Assembly: GCA_022575985.1 (NCBI GenBank) | Contig: JAKSXM010000272.1 | Coordinates: 26,057,501-26,121,500, forward strand | Source: Anagrus nilaparvatae | Lineage: Eukaryota; Arthropoda; Insecta; Hymenoptera; Mymaridae | Direction: 5' to 3' | DNA: 64,000 bases | Shown: one piece after another, positions 50,551 through 60,447 of the stretch | Position numbering within the stretch: the first letter of the stretch is position 1 | Layout: each line of letters begins with the position of its first letter | Position numbers and translations under genes: made by a program | Notes under the pieces: generated by a model | What the model saw: the letters and a program-made list of their open reading frames with translations, nothing else | Told to the model about the DNA's origin: nothing | The model's database searches: none

Positions 50551-51514
50551 CCCGACGAATTGTCTAGAGATCTCCCGAGATCTCTGGAGATCTCTAAACT
50601 TGTTTTTAATTATTTCAAATGATTGAAGCTTATTATGCTAAAAAATTATACTAATAAATAGTTTCAAGAGGCCTACCTTATTCATAATACATGCAAGAAC
50701 AAATTCAAGCCGCATTTATACATCAAAACTTGCCTTTTATCGAAATGAACATTTATAAAAATATTATTTTTTTCTTTATTTTTTACAAAAATTGAAGCTA
50801 AACTTAGGTTTCTGGCAAACTTTTTGAGAGCTAAAAAGTTTTATTGGTCAGTGTACAAAAAAAATAAAATGAATCATAATTCGCTTTTTGAGAATCTTTT
50901 GCCAGAAACCTACACTGTAAAAAGTAACTTTCTTAGATTCACAAAAAAAATAGAATATTTTAGAAAAATTAGTAAATATTCGGAAATAATCGTAAATTTA
51001 CTAAATTTAATATATTAACTAAAAATTTGAGTATTTCCGATTTTTTTTGTAAATTCATGAGAAAAATTGATAATTTACAATTTTTTTTCAAAAATTTACA
51101 AAAAATATTTGCTTATTTAAATTCTCAAGAAAAAATCGAGAATTCTCGAATTTCTCGATAATATACTAAATTTAGTAAATTTACTATTATTTTCGAATAT
51201 ACTAATTTTTCGAAAATATTCTATTTTTTTTGTGAATCTATAAGAAAGTTACTTTTTACAGTGTAGGTTTAGCTTCAACTTTCATAATAAATAAAAAAAA
51301 AAATATTTTTATAAATCTGCATTTCGTTAAAAGTCAAGTTTTGATGTATAAATACGATTTGAATTTTTTCATATATGCATTATGAATAATGTGGGTCTGT
51401 TAAAGCTATTTATTAGCATAATTTTTTAACAATAAGCTTCAATCATTTGAAATAATTAAAAACAAGTTTAGAGATCTCCAGAGATCTCGGGAGATCTCTA
51501 GACAATTCGTCGGG
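50551..51514. repeat. Long palindrome with a nested TIR element, 0.96 kb
   Basis: CCCGACGAATTGTCTAGAGA at the left and its exact complement at the right define the ends. The subterminal part is itself palindromic (GAGATCTCCCGAGATCTC). Arms of about 330 bp match well (CTTGTTTTTAATTATTTCAA, TTGAAGCTTATTATGCTA). The loop is occupied by the 345-bp TIR element at 50921-51265. The segment CCAGAAACCTA just left of that element also appears inverted at about 50810, so the left side carries an extra small inverted duplication. Confidence 0.85.
50921..51265. mobile_element. TIR element, ACTGTAAAAAGTAAC family, copy 2
   Basis: TACACTGTAAAAAGTAACTT and the matching end AAGTTACTTTTTACAGTGTA bound 345 bp. 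It is flanked by TA and placed at the centre of the palindrome 50551-51514. Termini match copy 1 (19487-19910) over about 25 bp. The interior again consists of GTAAATTTACTAAATTTA-type inverted words. The long frame running in from the left flank is not coding. Confidence 0.85.
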
Positions 51515-51599
51515 ATGGACGTCACACTAAAAGGGTGGATCATTTAAATCAAATTCTGTTTTAACAAAACTTTATCTCGAGGCAATATTTATTGTAGGG

Positions 51600-52120
51600 G
51601 TGTGCGGTTCCTTAAAATTTAAGCCTTTTTTGTTAGGGCAGATTTGAATTTTAATATGGAAAATGTTTATAGAGAGGGGCAATCTGGGAATCCGAAAATC
51701 AAGGGGGGAGGTCAAATATGTCCGATTTAAGGAGGGGGGGATCAAACGGGACTTAAAATAATTTCTATTTGGGACTTAAAATAATCTGGTTTTAGGGAAT
51801 CAGAATAAATTTTATTTAGAAGATTAACGTACGTTTAGTGATGGCTCGCTCCCATTCAGGTTTAGTTTAGAATATTTTCGATTTAGAGACCTAGAAAAAT
51901 AAGCGTTTAGGGAATCAGAACAGTTTGGGTTTAGAAACTTAACATCTATAGATAGAGTACTGTAGTAAAAGTGATAATTGCAAATTATAAAAATGGCAAA
52001 TTGTTTTGTAATGTTGCGTAACATTTATGAATTATACCCATCCCTCAGCTGCAGTAAACATGTTCCATGTTCTTAGGTTGTGTTTACACTAACCATTTAT
52101 AAGTTTTTTTTTTTAATTTT
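51600..52120. repeat. G-run repeat family, copy C
   Basis: This has the same order of blocks as copy A at 1195-1560: GGGGGGAGGTCAAATATGTCC, AGGAGGGGGGGATCAAACGGG, repeated GGGACTTAAAATAATCTGG, then GATAATTGCAAATTATAAAAATGG, AATGTTGCGTAA, CAGCTGCAGTAAACATGTTCC and CTAACCATTTATAAG. Copies A and C are in the same orientation. The minus-strand 66-codon frame inside is not credible as a gene. Confidence 0.65.
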
Positions 52121-52869
52121 ATTGCAAAACCAAAAACTTCTCAAAAAAGTCTGCAGTTACAATTTTGAATCAGCAGCTTTCTTTGCTATACGAAATCCGA
52201 CCCTACTCGGAGCAAAACTGGACATATTTTGTGAAATTAAATTTTTGAAAATTTTAGAAATTTAGAAATTTTAATTATTATTGGAAAACTTCAACATGTG
52301 TCGAAATATAACCCGTTCTTAACTACAGATATTTTTTTCATATTACAAATAAGAAAAAAAACATTTAAATATATTAGTAATCTTAAAACCCTTTTTATCT
52401 CGATTTTTTATGTATTTTAAAAAAATGATAAAAATTTTTTTGTTCTAATTGTCTTGATTTATATTTTTTTTCTTATCAAAAAATCTTTTATTGATTGGGC
52501 TTCTGAATGTAAATAAGTTTGATGATTTATAAATATTAATAATTATGAGAAAAAACATTTTATTTTATTTACTTAGAAAATATTTATTTATTGATTTTTT
52601 TTTTATTTTTTAGTTAACTTTTTTTTCAATCTTAAAATCTTATCAAACACTACTTTAGGTAATTAAAAAATTAAAGTACTACTTTTTTTTTTTAATTTGT
52701 TTATTTTTTATAAAAAGTAAGTGTTTACGTTGTTTTTTTTAAATTTTAAATCCCGTAAATCACTATTTTATTATTTTTTTACTAAAAAATCTTATCTGAA
52801 AGTAAACTGAACTATGAGAAAAGAGTACAATCTATATAGTTATGGATTGACTTAAAAAGCCGAAAAAAA

Positions 52870-53560
52870 ATTTTCAAAAAAAGATCCCGGCTTGTTTTGA
52901 AACACAGGGTCACGTGTTATAAAATGGGGTTCTTAGACTATATTGGCTTCAAATGCACTATTTGCCACCGAGTTAACGAAATTCTAGACATTTGGCTAAG
53001 GCTCCATTGTACGAACGAAAAACCTGCTGGTTTCAAAATGTCATCTATGTCACCCTCTTACAACCAGGCTAAACTTTTACACTTTATTTCAAGAAGCTTT
53101 CTGATAATATACCCAAAGTTTATTCTATTCCCCATTGTCCAAAGTGGAGGTAAATTGAAACCAGCCTAGACTTTAACACTCGATTCTCATCATCAACAAA
53201 TACCTGCATCTTAAGCGATATTACGGAGAAACTGTTGTGAGTCCCAACTATAGCCATAATTTAAGTCACCTGGGTAAGTCTCTTAAATCCAGGCTAAACT
53301 TTTACACTTTAATCTACAAAGCTTTTTGATAAAAAAGTATCCCTAATACTTATGGGCTGTCTGATGCCTATAAATGACGCTGTGACTTTGTATATAATAA
53401 AACCAAATGCCTTCCAGTTGAGGTTTTTTTATTCGTGTAAGCGTCTCAATTTCAAGCTCCATAAACTGCAATTTTTTGTGACTAATTCTTTAATTATGGA
53501 TTGTAATAAAGTCAATAGTCAATAAACCAAAATGACAAATTTCAACAAAAAAATCATTTA
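52870..53560. repeat. GC-richer repeat remnant with internal duplication
   Basis: A block of mixed composition stands out from the AT-rich surroundings. It holds a segment present twice about 230 bp apart: CAGGCTAAACTTTTACACTT followed by AAGCTTTNTGATAA, at 53070 and 53291. A 90-codon plus-strand frame (52897-53169) crosses the first copy but shows no domain. It is probably a transposon fragment. Confidence 0.45.
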
Positions 53561-54186
53561 AAATTTTTTTATACTTTATTGGTATAATTAGACAGAATTT
53601 CCATGGACAGTAAGTTTTCAGTGTTTTTAAAATTAATTTGAATTTTTATATTGAATAAAAATTAATTGGTCTTCACAGATAAAAAAATATTAGGATATAG
53701 GTAAATTATTTTAAAAATTAACAATAGGACAATTTTTATTGTAGAAAAGATGGTTTTTCAGAAATAAATAAAATATAATTTAGTTTTAGTTAATTTTAAT
53801 TTTATAACAAAGCAGAATACATTTTAAATTTTAAACTTTACAATTATTTCAATTTATTTATTTATTAATATAAACAGGATTTAAAATCCTTTAAATACAC
53901 TTTTTTAATAAAGATACATAATAATATTATAAGAAAAACATTTTAATCAGTGGATTAATCACAGAAATAGAAAAAAATCATTAATTATTTTTTAGTTAAT
54001 TAAATTAGAGAAACATAGAAAGCTTATATTCCATCTCTCTATCTTATTTCTATGGTAATATAATTTTTCTACAAACAATCAAACGGTAAATAAAAAAATA
54101 AAAACTTATCACTTGAAAGACAAGTGAATTTATTATTAGTGAAAAATTCTAAATCATTTATAACTATTTTTAAATTAACCTATTAG
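53561..54186. other. Intergenic, no gene seen
   Basis: AT-rich sequence between the repeat remnant and the hairpin next to the F-box gene. No coding or RNA feature is recognised. Confidence 0.45.
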
Positions 54187-54400
54187 AGCCAAATCGACCA
54201 TTTTTGGACAGATGAATTTCAATGTCAAAAAATGAAAATTTTGGGCTATAATTGTGAGCTAGTAGCTTTTTTGGGCTGCTCATTCCATTTCTAAAGTCGG
54301 TTTTTACCTATAATCCCTAGAAAATGTGATATCAAGCCCTCATGTAGGGCTAATTTAAAAAAAAATATTTATCTGTCCAAGAATAGTCGATTATGGGTTA
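54187..54400. repeat. Imperfect hairpin element (~210 bp)
   Basis: AAATCGACCATTTTTGGACAGATGA on the left is the imperfect complement of TTATCTGTCCAAGAATAGTCGATTA on the right. The arms are about 28 bp, with further short complementary words inside (AGCCCTCATGTAGGGCT). It ends about 40 bp beyond the stop of the F-box gene, so it may fall in its 3' UTR. Confidence 0.55.
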
Positions 54401-54438
54401 AAAAAACTTCAAACTCGAATTTACAAAATTATTTTTAA

Positions 54439-55860
54439 TTATGCAAAGATAAGTAAAGGAAATTCTTTGTTGAAAAAATTAACTTTACGTTTATCAGTAT
54501 AAATTACCAAAGCGTTTTTATCGCCACGATTAGCTTTTAAGTCATTTATTTCTTTATAAAATAAATAATTAATATCTAAACCACAATTACACATTCGAAT
54601 TTGTTCTAACTTTGGTAAATTATTAATCATGTCAATTAATTCTGAAATATCCTCAATATCATCTAAAAATAGTGTTAAATAAATTAAATTTTTATGCAAT
54701 GAAATATTTTTTAATCCTAAATCTGTAACTTTACAATTCCATAAATTTAATTCTTTTAAATTTTCATTATCTTTGGCTAATGCACGTAAGATTCTTTTAA
54801 TATCTTTTTTCTTACAATTCAATCTAAATGATTCTAATTTGTTAAATCCAGCAAAACTATTTTCACCTTCCGCAGTTAATTCGTAATCAGTAATGGAAAA
54901 ATCAATTTTTTTTAAATTTACGCATTTTGCTAAATTTTTAACAATTTGATCAGTTAAATTTTTGATAGTGCATTTAATAACAGATAAATTTTCAAAATTA
55001 TTTAAACAACTTGAATCTTTTTCGTCTATTTTCATTTCTAATTCTTGAATAGGACATTTTTGTAAACTATTTAAAAAATTCTTTTTTCCCTCTGGATATA
55101 AATACTCTAAATCCAAATTAAGTTTACACAAATATTTTTGCTTGGAAAGCAACTTAGATAATTGAGTAACGTTAACTTCTCTTACTTTCATAGAAAATTC
55201 ATGAATATTTTCACATTTGCCTTTGTTCAGAGCAATTATCATCTTTGTGGGATGCGGGTCAGAGTAAAGTTTAGATTTTATTCCAATAATTTTCAAATTT
55301 TTAAATTTTGTTAAAAAATCACATGAACAGTGTAAATTATAAAAGCAATTGCTTATTTCGATTTCTGTTATCAAATCAGTATTAAATTTTGATAAACAAT
55401 CATTACTAATATCTGAATTGCTTAAAGAAAAACTAGAAATTCCTTTGTTATTTTTAAATAAAGATACAATCATGTCTTCATCGAAGTAGTCTTCTTCTTC
55501 GAAACTAAAATTTTCTAATTCCAATTTTGTGATATTGTTACATTCTTTTGAAATTTTTTCCAATAAGCTTTCGAATTCATAATTTAAAATTTCATTTGCA
55601 TCAATTTTTAAATTGTTCAAGTAAGATTTACTCCTCTCGATAATTTTTTTGTAAAAATTATCTTCATTCGCGTATGATGAGTTATAGATTCCAAGGCTAT
55701 TAACGTTGCTCCATGAAAGTTTCCCTAGCTTTTCCCACCTTTCGCATACCGATTCAATTGTTAATTTATCTTTAGGTGGTAAATATTCAAAAATGTTTAC
55801 CAAACAGTCATCATTAAGGTATTTATTAATGTCAATGACAGTTACCGGAATATTTTCCAT
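54439..55860 (-). CDS. F-box / leucine-rich-repeat protein, single exon, 473 aa
   Basis: Residues ~10-50 are an F-box: YLNDDCLVNIFEYLPPKDKL, then SVCERWEKLGKLSW. This is the motif that binds Skp1 in SCF ubiquitin ligases. From about residue 100 to 450, leucine-rich repeats follow at 25-30-residue spacing (ITKLELENFSF, ISSFSLSNSDISNDCLSKF, LKELNLWNCKVTDLGLKNI, LIYLTLFLDDIED, LEQIRMCNCGLDI), forming the presumed substrate-recognition arc. There is no signal peptide or membrane segment, so it should act inside the cell. The gene is intronless and rich in N, K and E. I do not recognise an orthologue; the divergence suggests a lineage-expanded family. LRR proteins are reported among aphidiine wasp venom components, but nothing here shows secretion. 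Confidence 0.85.
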   Translation of the reverse strand: MENIPVTVIDINKYLNDDCLVNIFEYLPPKDKLTIESVCERWEKLGKLSWSNVNSLGIYNSSYANEDNFYKKIIERSKSYLNNLKIDANEILNYEFESLLEKISKECNNITKLELENFSFEEEDYFDEDMIVSLFKNNKGISSFSLSNSDISNDCLSKFNTDLITEIEISNCFYNLHCSCDFLTKFKNLKIIGIKSKLYSDPHPTKMIIALNKGKCENIHEFSMKVREVNVTQLSKLLSKQKYLCKLNLDLEYLYPEGKKNFLNSLQKCPIQELEMKIDEKDSSCLNNFENLSVIKCTIKNLTDQIVKNLAKCVNLKKIDFSITDYELTAEGENSFAGFNKLESFRLNCKKKDIKRILRALAKDNENLKELNLWNCKVTDLGLKNISLHKNLIYLTLFLDDIEDISELIDMINNLPKLEQIRMCNCGLDINYLFYKEINDLKANRGDKNALVIYTDKRKVNFFNKEFPLLIFA

Positions 55861-55919
55861 GATATTTTCAGCTTCTAATTTCTGTTTCTTCGAATCTAGA
55901 AATAGTAATACATAATTAT

Positions 55920-57310
55920 TCGAGTAATATTATCCAATTTTAAATATCCCAGATGCGGTCTATTGGTAGATTCAAAAGGAAGTGACCCATTATAAGACTT
56001 ATAGATTTTTTGGTTTACTGATTACGAGTTTTGTAGTCCTTTTTCTGAAAAATGGTCACGTTTTCCGCTATAGCTCAACTAAAAGTGGACATTTTAGATT
56101 ACTCTTAAAAATAAAATAGGTACGTAGATTATACGAAAACGTTGGTCTTCTTCACAGAAAATGGTCTGTTTTTCCGCTGTTATCCGTTCTAAGGGCCAAA
56201 ATTTTGCAAACTTCGGTACACATATCAGGTTTTCAGGGTCTCGATTCTCAAAACCGAAATTTTAAAATTCAAAATGGTTGATTCCTAACCTGAACATTTA
56301 TTATTTAGGTGATTTCAAATATTTTAAAATTTTTAATTAGTTTTTGGGATCCTAAAATCAAATTTTTAAAATTTATAATGGTGGACTCAAAATGGCTGAT
56401 TCCTAACCTCAAAATAAAAAAATTTGCGTTTTTAAACCTTTAGCTTTTGATTTTGAGGTTAGGGTACCGTTATTTTGAACTTTAAAAATCTGATTTCAGA
56501 ATAAATAAGTATAATAAATAAATAAATAAAAAATAATAAATAAATCAGCGACTCTGAAAACTAGTTAACAGCCCGGCCACACTATAGCTTGAAATTGAAA
56601 TTAAAAATGAAATTGAAAAAAAATCGGTGGAAGGGGAAATCGCGCTTTTTAAAAATTATTTATTTATTTATTAAAAATCAATTAAAATTAAAAATTTATT
56701 GTTTATTTATGTGTTTATAAGTCAATTAACCAACAAAAGATGAATATTTCATTTATTACCTTATTTTTAATTGATTTTTATTAATAAATAAATAAATTTT
56801 AAAAAGCGCGGTTTCCCCTTCTACCGATTTTTTTTCAATTTCATTTTCAATTTCAATTTCAACTCATAGTGTGGCCGGGCTGTAAACAACTTTAAAATAA
56901 TTGAAATTGAATCATTTAAATAATTGAAATCATTCAATTTTGAGGCTAGGAATCGGCAATTTGAGTCTGCCATTTTGAATTTTAAAAATCTGACTTCAGA
57001 ATCATAATCAGCGACTCCGAAAACCTAATATGTGTACCGAAATTTGACTTAATTATCAATATTTTATAAAATTGCAAAATTTTGGCCTGTTTTAGGCAAT
57101 TTATTACGCAAAACTGGCCATTAGAAAATCGTTTTTAGCGACCAACAATATTTAAGGTCGCTTGTTTGAATTCATAAAGTTCCACTTAAAATTTTTAGAT
57201 GCATAGTTTAAATTGCTGGCACATTGACTATAAATAAACAAATATGGCCAAAAATGAGCTAAATTGGGTTATAACGAGAAAAATGACAATTTTTTGAAAA
57301 AAGACCGAAA
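55920..57310. repeat. Large inverted repeat with nested MITE, ~1.3 kb
   Basis: GGCCAAAATTTTGCA at 56194 pairs with its complement at 57073. TTCGGTACACATATCAGGTT at 56213 pairs with the near-complement AACCTAATATGTGTACCGAA at 57025. TTTTAAAATTCAAAATGG likewise occurs on both sides. The arms span roughly 56.04-56.52 and 56.89-57.31 kb. The left arm has an internal duplication (AATGGTTGATTCCTAACCT and AATGGCTGATTCCTAACCT). The loop is filled by the separate hairpin element 56569-56882. No coding frame is present. Confidence 0.7.
56569..56882. mobile_element. MITE with CAGCCCGGCCACACTAT ends, 314 bp
   Basis: CAGCCCGGCCACACTAT at the left matches ATAGTGTGGCCGGGCTG at the right exactly. The arms extend about 130 bp through GAAATTGAAAAAAAATCGGT and GGGGAAA-CGCGCTTTTTAAAA. 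The element is GC-ended in an AT-rich setting and sits in the loop of a larger inverted repeat. Target duplication is unclear (TTAA at left, TAAA at right). Confidence 0.85.
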
Positions 57311-57796
57311 AATCGAAATCATTACACCAAGAAAGTTAAATTAATAATGGTCCTTTCCTTTTGAATTAACTATAATATCCCGTGGAATTAACCATGCACA
57401 CAGGCATTATGGGCTGCGTCTGGACTAAATTTAATACTAATCAATTTTAAATTTTAAGCCCTTTCTATAATTAATTTTTTTTAATCTACTGTGCTTTGAC
57501 TATACACTTTGGTATAGTAAAAGCACATGGAATTAAAAAAATTTTATAAGGTGTAGAAAGGGCTTTAGATAATAATTCACAAAATTACCTGAACTCATGA
57601 TTGTTATTAGTATTTGTTGTCTGATTTAAAATTTCTTATATATTTCACTGAAAAAAAATCGAGAAAACTAAACTTTACTTGAAAATAATAATAATAAATT
57701 TGTTTAAAAAATGTTATATTTACAGTTCCATATATGTAACGAGAGAAAATACAATGGAACATCTGTATAATAAGTGAGCCTTTTGAAACTTTGGTA
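57311..57796. other. Intergenic, no gene seen
   Basis: AT-rich sequence. A short inverted pair, TATACACTTTGGTATAG, and an ATAATAATAA run are present. No coding feature is recognised. Confidence 0.4.
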
Positions 57797-58060
57797 TTGA
57801 GTCCGACCCTTCCCCACTCTAAAGAAATTTTTATCGTTCTCTCATTGGCAGATTTAAATTCCGGACCTAAAGTTACAGAAATTTCCGTTAACAGCGCTAA
57901 TTTTTAACTTCTGTCATTGGTGCCGGACCTAAATTTAAACAAGGAGTGGGGAAGGGTCAGACTCAATATAAACAGCTGTTTTTCACACCGGACCTAAAGT
58001 TTTAAAAATCACCGTTTAATAACGCCAATTTTTTTTGGAGTGGGGAAGGGCCGCGGACTC
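57797..58060. mobile_element. MITE with TTGAGTCCGACCCTTCCCC ends plus a partial copy
   Basis: TTGAGTCCGACCCTTCCCCA at 57797 is complementary to TGGGGAAGGGTCAGACTCAA, which ends at 57966. TA lies on each side, as expected for a TA target duplication. Inside, CCGGACCTAAA occurs twice. A third CCGGACCTAAAG and another end, GAGTGGGGAAGGGCCGCGGACTC, follow at 57992-58060, so half of a second copy is attached. Confidence 0.8.
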
Positions 58061-58389
58061 ATCAGAAGCACAAAATATTTTTATTAATCGCTGCAAGTTA
58101 TAACAAGTCTTTTTAAAACTGCGTGACAAATATAGAATAAAAAGATTTGCAGTGACGAGTCAGTATATAGGCCATCCACTGCTCTTTTTAAGTTTATAAT
58201 AATTATAAATAAAAAAGCTTTTAATAAAAATCCTCAGGTAAATATTATATAATAAATATTAATATAAAAAAAAAGTCATTGATTTTATATAGCTGAAGTT
58301 TTCAAAGTTGTTGCAATAATTTTTTTTTCTTCTTTTTGATAAGACTAAGTATTATTGATAAAATATTTTTACAATTAGAAATAAATACA

Positions 58390-58831
58390 TGTTTTGTGTG
58401 GCTGACGTTTCAAAAAAGCAGAAATAAACTTTTCATCACTGCTTGGTTTTTAGCTCTTTTACAAAAATTTACTCACAATTTTATACCTATTAATTTTTCG
58501 CATTGGAACTGAAGAAAATTTAATTATTTTTTAACAGAAAATAATTTTATTTCAGTTTTATGCGGTTTTTAGTTGTGAAAAAAAAAACAGAAACATTATT
58601 TTTAGCATATTAATTATCGACAAATGCAAATTTACATCTTTTCAGTACAGAAACCACGAGAAACCACATAAACTAGGAAAATTAATTTGGTAATAAAGAA
58701 TAAATAAATTTTCTTCAATTTTTATACAGAAAATCAGTATTTTGTGCATAGATTCTTCTAAAAGAGCCAAAAACTAAGGAAGATACAAAGTTTATTTTTG
58801 ATTTTTTGAAACGTCCAGCCACACAAAATAT
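58390..58831. mobile_element. Foldback element, ~440 bp
   Basis: TTTTGTGTGGCTGACGTTTC on the left matches GAAACGTCCAGCCACACAAAA on the right. Further inward, AAATAAACTTT / AAAGTTTATTT and TTTTTAGCTCTTTTA / TAAAAGAGCCAAAAA also pair. The centre lies near 58610. There is no coding frame. Confidence 0.8.
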
Positions 58832-59090
58832 GTATTTTTAATTTTAAAAATATTTTATTAATTATATTTTAACTATATAAAAAAAAGGAAAGTATGTATG
58901 CTTATTTTTAATTTATTTTAACAATAATCATTGTAACACTATTAAGTTTAAAAAAAAAATCATTGCAACAACATTAAAAACTTAAGATACATTTAATTTT
59001 GTGTATGCTTCTGTGCCTGCACAAGTATTATTTCAAAATTATACATTTTTAACAATTACTGAAAATGGAATGTATGATTATTTCAGCAAA

Positions 59091-59702
59091 ATGTCACAGA
59101 AACGCAGCAGTAAAGAAGAAACTGCTTCGAAAAAGCCTTGCAAACAGCAAAAGTTTGAGGAAAAGGAACCAATTTTGTTTAAAAAGATAAAAATGGATAA
59201 ATATTTCAAATGGGGTGAACTCAGTTTTTCAGATAAATTTAGTTTTATACCAAGTCGAAAAGACATTGTTGGATATTTACAATGGGGTCCATTTGGATCT
59301 GATGACGGTATGAGTAGTGATAGTGCAGAATTCTTAAGCGTAGCCCTTTTAATTAGGAGTGAGGACAGAAAGCCTTTTAATTTAAATTTAAAATATACCA
59401 TTGGTTTAATTGACAACAAAAATGGAGAAGAATTCTGCAAAACAGAATTTGAAAGTATTTTTAATCACCACAATTTTTTTGGTGCTTCAAAACTTTTGTT
59501 CAAAGACAATCATATGCAATTCTTAGACAATAGTAAGGAAAGATTTGATAAAGAAACTGTAGCTGAAATAAAAGCCTGTACGCCAAGTGAAGTTACAGTT
59601 TTTTGTCGTATCAACGAAGTCTCTGAAGTTAAAACCAAGCCAGCCTTAGACCCTTTAGCAATAATGCCTGATGGTTGCAACTTAATTTCAAATTCATATT
59701 AA
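59091..59702 (+). CDS. MATH-domain protein without BTB domain, 203 aa
   Basis: After a basic, probably nuclear-targeting N-terminus (KRSSKEETASKKPCKQQKFE), residues ~50-180 follow the MATH (TRAF-like) fold of SPOP-family substrate adaptors. Visible elements are YFKWGELSFSDKF, a W-x-PFG block, AEFLSVALLIRSED, KYTIGLIDNKNGEEF, HHNFFGASKLLFKD and SEVTVFCRINEV. In SPOP proteins MATH binds the substrate and a following BTB domain binds Cullin-3. Here the frame stops right where the BTB domain should begin, and no BTB sequence follows. AATAAA near 59899 gives a plausible normal 3' end, so the short form may be real. The start at 59091 was chosen because TTATTTCAG|CAAAATG reads as a 5' UTR intron acceptor just before an ideal start context. 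An in-frame extension to 59001 is possible but less likely. Confidence 0.75.
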   Translation: MSQKRSSKEETASKKPCKQQKFEEKEPILFKKIKMDKYFKWGELSFSDKFSFIPSRKDIVGYLQWGPFGSDDGMSSDSAEFLSVALLIRSEDRKPFNLNLKYTIGLIDNKNGEEFCKTEFESIFNHHNFFGASKLLFKDNHMQFLDNSKERFDKETVAEIKACTPSEVTVFCRINEVSEVKTKPALDPLAIMPDGCNLISNSY

Positions 59703-59898
59703 TTAAAGTGTATCAGACCTTTGCAGCTTTAGTACACCTTTCAACGATAGTCAAGTGCGGATTTAAGTTTTATTATAGCTATCAGTTTCAAGAAAAAATT
59801 GATGTTTGTAAATATTACAAACTCAAAAGTTTTATATTTATCTTATTACAGCATTGTAAAAAAATGTAATAGTTAAAAGATGTATGTATTTATAATCA

Positions 59899-59904
59899 AT
59901 AAAA
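59899..59904 (+). terminator. Poly(A) signal of the MATH-only gene
   Basis: AATAAA lies about 197 nt beyond the stop of the MATH gene, within TATAATCAATAAAATATTTT. Confidence 0.45.
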
Positions 59905-60261
59905 TATTTTCATAAAAAAGTTTAAAATTTTTTATGTAATATAAATTGTATCTCCGACAATCTATCGATTTCCATCAAAGTTTTAGCAGCTACAATATAT
60001 TGAAGTTAGAAAAAGTACAAATTTTGGCTTTATTGCACATTTATAGTACTGTTTTGAATAAAATCAGGTATGTACAAATCCTTTATCCACCTTAAGTAAA
60101 TAAAACAAAAATAAAATTAAAATTTTCAAACAGTTTTTTTTATCTTTATTTTCAAAGCAAGTGTAATTATTTAAAATTTTTTTAGCAAGATATAATAACA
60201 AATAATTATTTAAATAAAATAAAACAAACACTAAAAAACAAAATAAATAGTATACATATAT

Positions 60262-60425
60262 TTAAGGCTCGGGCCCAGAAAATTAAAGAAAGGCCCAAAA
60301 CACGTAAATTACATTCCAAGGCGTTGCAGCCAAGGATTGTGAACTGCGATTCAGGGCATTCCTTATTTATACATAAAATATTTCTTGTCAACCGCAAGAA
60401 AACGCGTCTTTTTCGGCTATACTAT
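60262..60425. repeat. Dispersed double-hairpin repeat, copy D (partial)
   Basis: GGCTCGGGCCCAGAAAATTAAAG, then AAACACGTAAATTACATTCC, then the complementary GGATTGTGAACTGCGATTCAGGGCATTCCTTATTT reproduce the second hairpin of the family in inverted orientation. The other hairpin is only half present (GCAAGAAAACGCGTCTTTTTCGGC). It lies just downstream of the EcKinase-like stop codon. Confidence 0.6.
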
Positions 60426-60447
60426 AGTGAATTTTTTTTGTATATTA

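Noticed and set aside
52897..53169. 90-codon plus-strand frame with Cys pairs (CTIC, CTNE)
   Set aside because: Sits in a GC-richer repeat remnant containing an internal duplication; no recognised domain.
55706..55915. Plus-strand frame overlapping the F-box start
   Set aside because: Antisense shadow of the F-box coding sequence.
59078..59440. 120-codon minus-strand frame
   Set aside because: Antisense shadow of the MATH-domain gene, whose sense strand has clear domain motifs.
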